Below are positions 1 through 6,190 of a stretch of 6,190 bases of DNA, piece by piece. The stretch is taken from the NCBI GenBank assembly GCA_041738295.1, contig JBGSQC010000242.1:1-6190 (forward strand). The letters run 5' to 3'. The notes beneath the pieces were generated by a model that did not search any database, was not told where the DNA came from, and worked only from the letters and a program-made list of their open reading frames with translations. Source of the stretch: Zhengella sp041738295. GTDB taxonomy: Bacteria; Pseudomonadota; Alphaproteobacteria; Rhizobiales; Rhizobiaceae. Positions within the stretch are counted from its first letter, which is position 1. Each line of letters starts with the position of its first letter. The translations under genes were made by a program, and so were the position numbers.

Positions 1-1
1 C

Positions 2-109
2 GGCGCTGCTGCCCTTTCGGTGCTGGCGCATCTGGAGGATCTGGTGGCTAAGGGCGTGGCGACGACCGATGGCCCGCCTTCAATCAGCGGCAGCTATTCT
101 CCGGCCTGA
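2..109 (+). CDS. 3' end of a probable MBL-fold hydrolase (LACTB2-like C-terminal tail), partial
   Basis: Only the last 35 codons are present, reading in frame from base 2 to a TGA at 107-109; the gene begins left of the window. The visible peptide contains SVLAHLEDLVAKG near its start and ends in GSYSPA. That amphipathic helix followed by a short polar tail resembles the small winged-helix domain that closes LACTB2-type metallo-beta-lactamase-fold hydrolases, where a 'VxxHLxxLxxxG' segment is typical. The metal-binding HxHxDH core would be outside the window, so the catalytic function cannot be checked. Third positions are GC-rich, as expected for real coding DNA here. The stop lies 4 bp from the stop of the convergent DUF1499 gene. 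Another protein with a C-terminal winged helix, such as a transcription regulator, is possible. Confidence 0.5.
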   Translation, partial: GAAALSVLAHLEDLVAKGVATTDGPPSISGSYSPA

Positions 110-118
110 CCGGTCAGG
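105..118. repeat. Perfect 14-bp palindrome containing both convergent stop codons
   Basis: CCTGACCGGTCAGG is identical to its reverse complement. It contains the TGA of the plus-strand gene (107-109) and the TGA of the minus-strand DUF1499 gene (116-114), placed symmetrically about the CCGG centre. As RNA it can fold on either strand into a 5-bp stem with a 4-nt loop, and a flanking G-U wobble is possible in the plus-strand transcript. No T-run follows on either side, so a strong intrinsic terminator is unlikely. The symmetry itself is certain; any function is conjecture. Confidence 0.6.
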
Positions 119-908
119 TGCCTGCCAGCAGCAGCATTTCTGCTTCCAGATCACTCATGAAGCGCGTGATCCGCCGGGCATTGTCACCAAGGTCATGATT
201 GGCATAGAGCGACGATGACCGCATGTCGACGAAGGTGCGCTCACCCTCATCGGCAATGCGGATCACCACATCGGCGGGAAAGCCGAGAATGGGCGACCAG
301 GCGCGCGCCTCGATGATGATTTCGTTGGTTTCGCCTGCCGCGCCATTGCGTGCGACAATTGTCCAGCCGCGTTTTTCGATGACGTTCAGGACGGCGGTCA
401 GGACGCGGTCAGGCGCCGCATCATGGCGGCGGCCGGTGACATCGGGATAGGCTGCCTTCTGCACCTCTTCCAATTCGGGAAAGGGCGGTACAATGCGGTT
501 CTGCGCGGCCGAGCGCATGCCCGTGGCCAGGATATAGACCGGCGGATCCTCGACATCGGTCATCACGTCGTTCAGCACCGGCTTGGTGATGATGTGCCAG
601 GCGGAGACGGCATATGGCACCATCACCAGCGAAGCGATTGCAAGGGCAAAAGCTGCCGGTCGGCCGCCGCGCGCGCCCCTGTCCCACAGCCGGTTGAGGG
701 CGAGCAGCGACAGGCAAAAAGCGGCAAAGGCAATCAGGAAGATGGCACCAAGCACCCAGAAAAAGCCGATCGTCTCCAGATAGCCAAACCGGTGCGCCAG
801 CCCTGAAATGACCAGCATCATGGCAGAAAGCCTGGCAAGGAAGAGCGACCAGCCGCCATAGGGCAAGGTTGGCCGTGCATAATGTCCCGTCATGGGCAAT
901 CCCGTCAT
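114..908 (-). CDS. Membrane protein with C-terminal DUF1499 domain
   Basis: With the start at 908 the protein is 264 residues. Three hydrophobic stretches, about residues 20-38, 47-71 and 85-104, look like transmembrane helices. A soluble DUF1499 domain follows at about 114-258, with the family's 'NDVxTDxEDPP' opening (113-123), the IEAxAWSPILGFPADVVIRI strand region (199-218) and the VDMRSSSLYANHDLGDNARRI signature (227-247). The biochemical role of DUF1499 is unknown; it is often found behind a few N-terminal helices in alphaproteobacteria. Two starts compete. ATG at 908 has a GGAAGA Shine-Dalgarno 7 nt upstream and gives a family-like N-terminus. An in-frame ATG at 1052 overlaps the ligase stop as ATGA, which would allow translational coupling, but it lacks a Shine-Dalgarno. 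Its extra 48 codons also contain rare codons (TTA, CGA, AGG, several GGG and GGA). I prefer 908. The family assignment is firm and the start is not. Confidence 0.85.
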   Translation of the reverse strand: MTGLPMTGHYARPTLPYGGWSLFLARLSAMMLVISGLAHRFGYLETIGFFWVLGAIFLIAFAAFCLSLLALNRLWDRGARGGRPAAFALAIASLVMVPYAVSAWHIITKPVLNDVMTDVEDPPVYILATGMRSAAQNRIVPPFPELEEVQKAAYPDVTGRRHDAAPDRVLTAVLNVIEKRGWTIVARNGAAGETNEIIIEARAWSPILGFPADVVIRIADEGERTFVDMRSSSLYANHDLGDNARRITRFMSDLEAEMLLLAGT

Positions 909-913
909 GGGCA
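885..913. repeat. Short tandem duplication, 14-nt units with 15-nt period
   Basis: TCCCGTCATGGGCA occurs at 885-898 and again at 900-913. On the minus strand the duplication gives two in-frame ATG codons five codons apart (908 and 893), each followed by ACGGG. It lies exactly where the DUF1499 protein probably starts, so it duplicates the candidate start site. Only the upstream copy has a good Shine-Dalgarno (GGAAGA, bases 921-916). Confidence 0.6.
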
Positions 914-1048
914 CGTCTTCCGCATTGACCCTGGCCGCAGTCACGGCTTTGGGGGATCGCCCAAGCTTCCGGACCAGCGCTAACAGCCCAGACCCATAAC
1001 CGGACTGAATGGCGAGGTCAAAGCCCCGCCATCCCCGTGCCGGTTCCG

Positions 1049-2677
1049 TCATGCGGTCGGCAGGCTGTATCCCTTGAACTGTTCGCGCAGGGTCGTCTTC
1101 TGGATCTTGCCGGTCGCCGTGTGCGGGATTTCGTCAACGAAGGCCACATCGTCGGGCATCCACCATTTGGCGATCTTGCCTTCCATGTAGGTGAGGATCT
1201 CCTCCTTCGTCGGCTCCTTGCCCGGCTTGCGCACGATCACCAGCAGTGGGCGTTCATCCCAGCGCGGATGGACAATGCCGATCACCGCGGCTTCCAGCAC
1301 ATCGGGATGGCCGATGGCGAGGTTTTCCAGATCGATAGTCGAAATCCACTCGCCGCCGGACTTGATCACGTCCTTGGAGCGGTCGGTGATCTGCATGTAG
1401 CCTTCGGCGTTAATGTGGGCGACGTCGCCGGTATCAAACCAGCCTTCAGCGTCAAACTGGTCAGCGCCCGCGCCGCCATAATAGGCCTTGGCGACAGCGG
1501 GGCCGCGCACCTTGAGGCGGCCGAAGGTCTTGCCGTCCCATGGCATCGGCTTGTTGTCATCATCGGTGATCGCCATCTCGACGCCGAAGGGCGCAAAGCC
1601 CTGCTTGGCCTTGATGTCGAGCCAAGTTTCGGAATCGACATTGACGAATTTCGGCTTCATCGCCCCGATGGAGCCGATCGGGCTCATTTCGGTCATCCCC
1701 CAGGCATGGATGACCTCGACCTCGTAATTGTCGCGGAACTTCTGGATCATGGCGCGCGGGCAGGCCGAGCCGCCAATCACCACGCGGTTCATGTAGGGCA
1801 GTTTCTTGCCGGTCTGCTCGAGATATTGCAGCAGCATGAGCCAGACGGTCGGCACGGCAGCTGACATGGTCACCTTCTCGCTGTCGAGCAGTTCGTAGAT
1901 GGATTCGCCATCCATCTTGCCGCCGGGCATCACCAGCTTGGCCCCGGTCATCGGCGCGGCATGGGCAATGCCCCAGGCATTGGCGTGGAACATGGGCACA
2001 ACCGGCAGCACCACCTCGTTGGCGCCTAGGTTCAGGCCGTCGCGCTGCGCCGAAATCAGCGCATGGAGCACATTGGAGCGGTGCGAATAGAGCACGCCCT
2101 TGGGATCACCCGTGGTGCCCGAGGTGTAGCACATGCCCGACGCATCGTTTTCGCCGACATCGACCCAATTGAAATCGCCATCGGCACCCTTCAGCCACTC
2201 CTCATAGGCCACGGCATTGGCAAGTTTCGTTTCCGGCATGTGGGCGGCATCGGTCATGACGATGACCTTGCCCAGCGTTTTCACCTTGCCGGCAATCGCC
2301 TCGACGATGGGCAGGAAGGTGAGATCGGTGAACAGGATGCGGTCTTCCGCATGGTTCATGATCCAGGCGATCTGCTCCGGGAACAGGCGCGGATTGAGCG
2401 TGTGATAGACACCGCCCGCCCCCATGATGCCGTACCAGGCTTCCATGTGGCGGTAGCCGTTCCAGGCCAGCGTGCCGACACGGTCTCCCGGCTTGATGCC
2501 TTCGCGCACCAGCAATTGCGCCACTTTCAGGGCGCGGTCGCGGATGGCGGCATATGTGGTTCGCACGATCGGCCCCTCGACAGAGCGCGAGACGACTTCC
2601 TGATTGCCGTGCTGGATGGCGGCGTGATCAAGGATCTTCGCGCAGACAAGCGGCCAATCCTGCATCAATCCCAACAT
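1049..2677 (-). CDS. Acyl-CoA ligase of the AlkK / DmdB-like AMP-forming group
   Basis: The 542-residue protein is full length for the ANL superfamily (acyl-CoA synthetases). It should use ATP to convert a carboxylic acid, via an acyl-AMP, to its CoA thioester in the cytosol. Motifs appear in the expected order: P-loop YTSGTTGDPKG (184-194), the A5 motif AWGMTEMSP (325-333), WFDTGDVA (413-420), the hinge DRSKDVIKSGGEWIS (432-446) and the C-terminal catalytic lysine in TATGKIQK (K524). The opening MLGLMQDWPL and the NPRLFPEQIAWIMNHAEDR block (95-113) are typical of the group that includes medium-chain AlkK and methylmercaptopropionate-CoA ligase DmdB. The substrate could therefore be a medium- or long-chain fatty acid or a short thio-acid, and sequence alone cannot decide. 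The ATG at 2677 has a GGAGG 6 nt upstream and is secure. The DUF1499 gene follows on the same strand and a divergent promoter region lies upstream. Confidence 0.93.
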   Translation of the reverse strand: MLGLMQDWPLVCAKILDHAAIQHGNQEVVSRSVEGPIVRTTYAAIRDRALKVAQLLVREGIKPGDRVGTLAWNGYRHMEAWYGIMGAGGVYHTLNPRLFPEQIAWIMNHAEDRILFTDLTFLPIVEAIAGKVKTLGKVIVMTDAAHMPETKLANAVAYEEWLKGADGDFNWVDVGENDASGMCYTSGTTGDPKGVLYSHRSNVLHALISAQRDGLNLGANEVVLPVVPMFHANAWGIAHAAPMTGAKLVMPGGKMDGESIYELLDSEKVTMSAAVPTVWLMLLQYLEQTGKKLPYMNRVVIGGSACPRAMIQKFRDNYEVEVIHAWGMTEMSPIGSIGAMKPKFVNVDSETWLDIKAKQGFAPFGVEMAITDDDNKPMPWDGKTFGRLKVRGPAVAKAYYGGAGADQFDAEGWFDTGDVAHINAEGYMQITDRSKDVIKSGGEWISTIDLENLAIGHPDVLEAAVIGIVHPRWDERPLLVIVRKPGKEPTKEEILTYMEGKIAKWWMPDDVAFVDEIPHTATGKIQKTTLREQFKGYSLPTA

Positions 2678-2683
2678 GGTGTT

Positions 2684-2688
2684 CCTCC
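2684..2688 (-). promoter_or_regulatory. Ribosome binding site of the acyl-CoA ligase
   Basis: On the minus strand GGAGG lies 6 nt upstream of the ATG at 2677, which fixes the ligase start. Confidence 0.8.
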
Positions 2689-2812
2689 GGTTTGTTTGTT
2701 GTTGGACGCAATGATCGGTTTCGCCAAGCGTTTGTCCAGTGGCCGTGCGCGACGATCCGCAAATTTTCGCGCTCCATCCTTAAAAACGGCCCACCACAAA
2801 GCGGCCATGTTC

Positions 2813-2826
2813 GCAAGCCAGCTTGC
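2813..2826. repeat. Operator-like inverted repeat in the divergent region
   Basis: Two perfect 6-bp arms, GCAAGC and GCTTGC, are separated by CA, about 40 bp upstream of the ATG at 2867. The size and position would suit a dimeric repressor such as a TetR/FadR-type regulator of fatty acid genes. No regulator gene is in the window, and a 6-bp-arm palindrome can occur by chance. Confidence 0.25.
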
Positions 2827-2866
2827 ACCTTGGCGGGACGGGGCGTCGTGAAAGGACAGATCGGAC

Positions 2867-3250
2867 ATGACACCCGCAACAAAAAACGCAGAGGCGGTGC
2901 GCCTTCCGGCACCGCTTGAGCAGGTGGAACTGGAAATGGCGCTCGGCACGCAGGATGTGCTGCGCGACGGTTTTGCCATGGCGCTCACCCATGCCACCAA
3001 GGCGGTGGACGGCGAAGTGCTGTTCGACCTGCCTTGCTCAGGCGATAACACGTGCCAGCGGGTGGCCGGCCTGGTTGCCGGTGGCGAGGTGATGATCGCC
3101 CATCTGGGCGCTGACGGACACACGGTGACCATCAGCGCGGCCTGTACCGGCAATGATGCCTTCTCGCGCTTTGCCATGAGCCAGGCGGCGCTTCTCGGCC
3201 ATTTGAGCGCCATGGAGAGCCTTAATCCGGCCAAGCCGCTGCCCGCCTGA
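2867..3250 (+). CDS. Unrecognised 127-residue protein
   Basis: I do not recognise a family. The frame is very probably coding: third positions are strongly G/C, and the ATG at 2867 is preceded by AAGGA (2852-2856), although the 10-nt spacing is slightly long. The N-terminal 20 residues look disordered. Residues 21-48 form a likely helix (ELEMALGTQDVLRDGFAMAL). Alternating strand-like segments follow: GEVLFDLPC (49-57), GEVMIAHLGADGHTVTISAAC (73-93) and a helical end (98-116). Three cysteines (57, 63, 93) are present, but there is no CxxC or other metal motif. There is no signal peptide or membrane segment, so it is probably a small soluble cytosolic protein. It is divergent from the acyl-CoA ligase and lies 94 bp upstream of the aminotransferase on the same strand. 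No function is assigned. Confidence 0.72.
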   Translation: MTPATKNAEAVRLPAPLEQVELEMALGTQDVLRDGFAMALTHATKAVDGEVLFDLPCSGDNTCQRVAGLVAGGEVMIAHLGADGHTVTISAACTGNDAFSRFAMSQAALLGHLSAMESLNPAKPLPA

Positions 3251-3344
3251 GAGAACGCGCATCGGCTCGTTGAGATTTTCGGGGTTCGCCTTGGCCATCT
3301 TCGGCGCTACCATGGCGGTCCGATCAACAGCCTACCGGTGACCC

Positions 3345-4724
3345 ATGAGCGCCTATCCCCTGACCAACATGCAGACCCGCGATGTCGACAGCGTGCTGCA
3401 TCCCTATACGCCGCTGCACCTGCTTCGCGAGAACGGCCCCCTGATCATCGAGCGCGGCAAGGGCATCCATGTCTATGACGCGCACGGCAAGGCCTATATC
3501 GAGGGCATGTCGGGCCTGTGGTGCGCGGGGCTTGGCTATGGCGACGAGGAGATGATCGAGGCGGCGACCGAGCAGATGCGCACGCTCTCCTATTCGCACC
3601 TCTTCGGCGGCAAGGGCATGGAACCGGCCATCGAGCTGGCCGAAAAGCTGAAGGAAATCGCGCCGGTGCCGATGTCCAAGGTGTTCTTCACCTCGTCGGG
3701 CTCCGAGGCCAATGACACGCAGGTGAAGCTTGCCTGGTACATGAACAATGCGCTCGGCCGCCCCGACAAGAAGAAGATCATCGCGCGCCAGAAGGGCTAT
3801 CACGGTGTCACCGTGATGAGCGCCTCGCTGACCGGCCTGCCCTACAACCACAAGGGCTGGGACCTGCCGGTGGACCGCGTGCTGCACACCGACTGCCCGC
3901 ATTTCTACCGGTTCGGCCAAGAGGGCGAGACGGAGGACGAGTTCACGGCGCGCATGGTGGCGAGCCTCGAAGCGCTGATCGAGCGCGAGGGCGGGCACAC
4001 GATTGCCGCGATGATCGCCGAGCCGGTGATGGGCGCGGGCGGGGTCATCATTCCGCCCAAGGGCTATTATCCGGCCATCAAGGCGGTGCTGGACGCCCAT
4101 GACATCATCCTGATCGACGACGAGGTGATCAACGGTTTCGGGCGCACCGGCAACTGGTGGGGCTGCCAGACGCTGGACATGGTGCCGACGACGATTTCCG
4201 CGGCCAAGCAGCTCACCGCCGCGTATGCGCCGCTTGGCGCGGTGCTGGTGCCCGAGCAGATCTACCAGGCCTATGAGGACCACAGCCGCGCCATCGGCAC
4301 CTTCGGCCATGGCTACACCTATGGCGGCCATCCGCTGGGCTGCGCGCTCGGCGTCAAGGCCATCGAGATATACCAGCAGCGCGACATCATCGGCCATGTG
4401 CGCACGCTGATCCCGGTGTTCGAGGCGCGCATGGCGCGCCTTGAGGATCATCCGCTGGTGGGCGAAGCGCGCCGCTGCGGGCTGGTCGGCGGGGTGGAGC
4501 TGGTGGCCGACAAGGCGAAGCGCACGGCATTTGCGCCGACTGACGGCGCCGGTGCCAAGGTGGTGAAGGCGCTGGAAGGCCACGGGGCGATCCTGCGCGC
4601 CATCGGCGACACGGTGGCCATCTGCCCGCCGATGATCATCTCGGAAGCGCAATTGCACGAGCTGTTCGACAAGCTGGAACTGGCGCTGGAAGACGGCGTG
4701 AGGATGCTGAAGCCCGCCGGGTGA
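3345..4724 (+). CDS. Class III PLP-dependent omega-aminotransferase
   Basis: The 459-residue protein has the fold-type I, class III aminotransferase pattern (BioA/omega-transaminase family). It should transfer an amino group, typically from an amine or omega-amino acid to pyruvate or another keto acid, in the cytosol. Visible residues include the substrate-pocket GLWC (57-60), the phosphate-binding SSGSEAND (117-124), the PLP-stacking GYHG (151-154), AEPV with E226, the ring-nitrogen aspartate in IDDEVINGFGRTG (D259), the Schiff-base lysine K288 in ISAAKQLTAAYAPLGAV, TYGGHP (325-330), and R418, which matches the mobile arginine that binds substrate carboxylates in omega-transaminases. The donor could be beta-alanine, taurine, putrescine or an aromatic amine. 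The chosen ATG has only a weak GGTGA 3 nt upstream. The next ATG (3369) has none, so 3345 is the better start but is not certain. DUF427 follows 24 bp downstream. Confidence 0.92.
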   Translation: MSAYPLTNMQTRDVDSVLHPYTPLHLLRENGPLIIERGKGIHVYDAHGKAYIEGMSGLWCAGLGYGDEEMIEAATEQMRTLSYSHLFGGKGMEPAIELAEKLKEIAPVPMSKVFFTSSGSEANDTQVKLAWYMNNALGRPDKKKIIARQKGYHGVTVMSASLTGLPYNHKGWDLPVDRVLHTDCPHFYRFGQEGETEDEFTARMVASLEALIEREGGHTIAAMIAEPVMGAGGVIIPPKGYYPAIKAVLDAHDIILIDDEVINGFGRTGNWWGCQTLDMVPTTISAAKQLTAAYAPLGAVLVPEQIYQAYEDHSRAIGTFGHGYTYGGHPLGCALGVKAIEIYQQRDIIGHVRTLIPVFEARMARLEDHPLVGEARRCGLVGGVELVADKAKRTAFAPTDGAGAKVVKALEGHGAILRAIGDTVAICPPMIISEAQLHELFDKLELALEDGVRMLKPAG

Positions 4725-4736
4725 CGGCACGTAAAA

Positions 4737-4743
4737 AAGGAGG
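4737..4743 (+). promoter_or_regulatory. Strong ribosome binding site of the DUF427 gene
   Basis: AAGGAGG, a full anti-16S match, lies 5 nt before the ATG at 4749 in the 24-nt gap after the aminotransferase stop. It is much stronger than the aminotransferase's own site, so the small protein may be made in molar excess from the shared transcript. Confidence 0.8.
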
Positions 4744-4748
4744 CCATC

Positions 4749-5123
4749 ATGGCAGGAAATCCGGCACCGGGCTTTGCACGCAATCCCGGCCACGTCATCA
4801 CCATTCTGCCGCATGAGGGAACCGTGCGGGTGACCCATGGGGATAGTATGCTGGCCGAAAGCAGCAAGGCGCTGGAACTGCGCGAAGGGAGCTACCCGCC
4901 GGTGCTCTACATTCCCTTCGCCGATATCCGCTTTGACCAGCTGGAGGCCACGGACAGCTCGACGCGCTGCCCCTTCAAGGGCACGGCCAGCTATTGGCGG
5001 TTGGCCGGTGATCCGGGTGCCGGCGACGTGCTCTGGGCCTATGAAACGCCCTATGACGAGATGACCGCCATTGCCGACCATGGTGCGTTTTACGCCAACA
5101 AGGTGAAGATCGGGACGGAGTGA
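4749..5123 (+). CDS. DUF427 domain protein
   Basis: The 124-residue protein is almost entirely one DUF427 domain (Pfam PF04248). Visible signature segments are ESSKALELREGSYPPVLYIP (37-56, ending in the conserved YPPVxYIP), the TRCPFKGTASYW box (72-83), the YETPYDE segment (98-104) and FYANKVKI (114-121). The family forms a small beta-rich fold whose biochemical role is not established. Conserved C74, K77 and aromatic residues suggest a ligand pocket, which is inference. There is no signal peptide or membrane segment. The start is secure from the AAGGAGG site. The gene directly follows the omega-aminotransferase, so the two are almost certainly co-transcribed, and a hairpin begins 5 nt after its stop. 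The co-location may point to a role linked to amine or amino-acid metabolism, but this is only context. Confidence 0.9.
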   Translation: MAGNPAPGFARNPGHVITILPHEGTVRVTHGDSMLAESSKALELREGSYPPVLYIPFADIRFDQLEATDSSTRCPFKGTASYWRLAGDPGAGDVLWAYETPYDEMTAIADHGAFYANKVKIGTE

Positions 5124-5127
5124 CGAT

Positions 5128-5164
5128 GTCTTGCCCTACGGGAGTTGTTCCCGTGGGGTAAGAC
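5128..5164 (+). terminator. Strong hairpin at the 3' end of the aminotransferase-DUF427 operon
   Basis: Arms GTCTTGCCCTACGGG (5128-5142) and CCCGTGGGGTAAGAC (5150-5164) pair over 15 bp around the 7-nt loop AGTTGTT. In plus-strand RNA every position pairs, two of them as G-U wobbles. In minus-strand RNA those two become A-C mismatches, so the structure is better suited to the plus-strand transcript. It starts 5 nt after the DUF427 stop and ends 55 bp before the ppdK stop on the other strand. No T-run follows, so it is not a textbook intrinsic terminator. It may act with Rho, or as a 3'-end stabiliser, or serve both convergent genes. Confidence 0.6.
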
Positions 5165-5219
5165 TGGAAGCCAATGCGTTATACCCAATCCCGCAAACCG
5201 TGCACAACCGCCCCTGCCC

Positions 5220-6190
<971 letters not shown>

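Larger units (their letters stand above)
2678..2866. promoter_or_regulatory. Divergent intergenic region with promoters for ligase and 127-aa gene
   Basis: This 189-bp gap separates the divergently transcribed ligase (minus) and the unrecognised gene at 2867 (plus), so it should hold at least one promoter in each direction. I find no convincing -35/-10 pair. The best minus-strand -35-like hexamer is TGGACA (2742-2737), followed 17 nt later only by a poor -10. The region is richer in A/T than its surroundings, for example around 2761-2767 and 2781-2786. One symmetrical element, GCAAGC-CA-GCTTGC at 2813-2826, could be a regulator site. Confidence 0.5.

Noticed and set aside
1037..1864. A 275-codon plus-strand frame opposite the acyl-CoA ligase.
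   Set aside because: It is an antisense shadow. It has no ribosome binding site or domain, and the minus strand encodes a full ligase here.
2063..2851. A 262-codon plus-strand frame running from inside the ligase through the divergent gap.
   Set aside because: Most of it is antisense to the conserved ligase N-terminus, and the remainder covers the promoter region with AT-richer, non-coding-like composition.
2665..3234. A 189-codon minus-strand frame upstream of the ligase and antisense to the 127-residue gene.
   Set aside because: It overlaps the ligase start and its ribosome binding site, shows low-complexity Ser/Ala/Arg composition, and the plus-strand frame has far better codon bias.
3038..3313. 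A minus-strand frame whose internal MAKANPENLNEP stretch briefly resembled a phasin-type N-terminus.
   Set aside because: The rest is the antisense of the 127-residue gene, it contains no phasin domain, and it ends inside that gene.
3312..3341. A 9-codon open frame (MAVRSTAYR) ending 3 nt before the aminotransferase ATG, considered as a leader peptide.
   Set aside because: It has no Shine-Dalgarno, no run of regulatory codons and no attenuator-like hairpins. A frame this short is expected by chance.
3251..3344. The gap between the 127-residue gene and the aminotransferase, searched for a terminator or promoter.
   Set aside because: TTGAGA at 3270-3275 lacks a matching -10, and no hairpin with a T-run is present. 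Nothing here decides whether the genes are co-transcribed.
3324..5081. A 585-codon open frame on the minus strand, opposite the aminotransferase and DUF427 genes.
   Set aside because: Its translation is rich in His, Arg and Ala with no recognisable domain, as expected from the antisense of GC-rich, codon-biased genes. The plus-strand genes it covers have clear family motifs.

Overview
The window is ordinary chromosomal DNA from a high-GC bacterium, most likely an alphaproteobacterium of the Hyphomicrobiales (Rhizobiales) or a relative. This rests on the strong G/C bias at third codon positions, the alphaproteobacterial look of the acyl-CoA ligase and pyruvate phosphate dikinase (PPDK) proteins, and the DUF1499 and DUF427 genes. 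No database comparison was possible. I see no mobile element, CRISPR array, tRNA or rRNA, and coding density is about 90 percent.

Layout. (1) Bases 2-109, plus strand, hold the last 35 codons of a gene that looks like the winged-helix tail of a LACTB2-type metallo-beta-lactamase-fold hydrolase. (2) Converging on it from the minus strand is a probable two-gene unit: an AMP-forming acyl-CoA ligase (2677 to 1049), then a three-helix membrane protein with a DUF1499 domain (908, or alternatively 1052, to 114). (3) A 189-bp divergent promoter region (2678-2866) separates the ligase from plus-strand genes. (4) The plus-strand genes are an unrecognised 127-residue protein (2867-3250), a class III PLP-dependent omega-aminotransferase (3345-4724) and a small DUF427 protein (4749-5123). 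The last two are clearly one operon; the first may or may not belong to it. (5) A strong hairpin (5128-5164) lies in the convergent gap. (6) The minus-strand 3' end of ppdK (5220-6190) runs off the right edge.

Working together. The ligase would activate a carboxylic acid to its CoA thioester for beta-oxidation or a related route. The aminotransferase would move an amino group, probably from an amine or omega-amino acid to pyruvate. PPDK interconverts pyruvate and PEP. These are central and accessory carbon and nitrogen functions, and nothing shows that they form one pathway. No clear new multi-gene system is visible. The items most worth a second look are the unrecognised 127-residue gene, the aminotransferase-DUF427 pair, the strand-asymmetric hairpin, and a 14-bp palindrome that holds the stop codons of two convergent genes.
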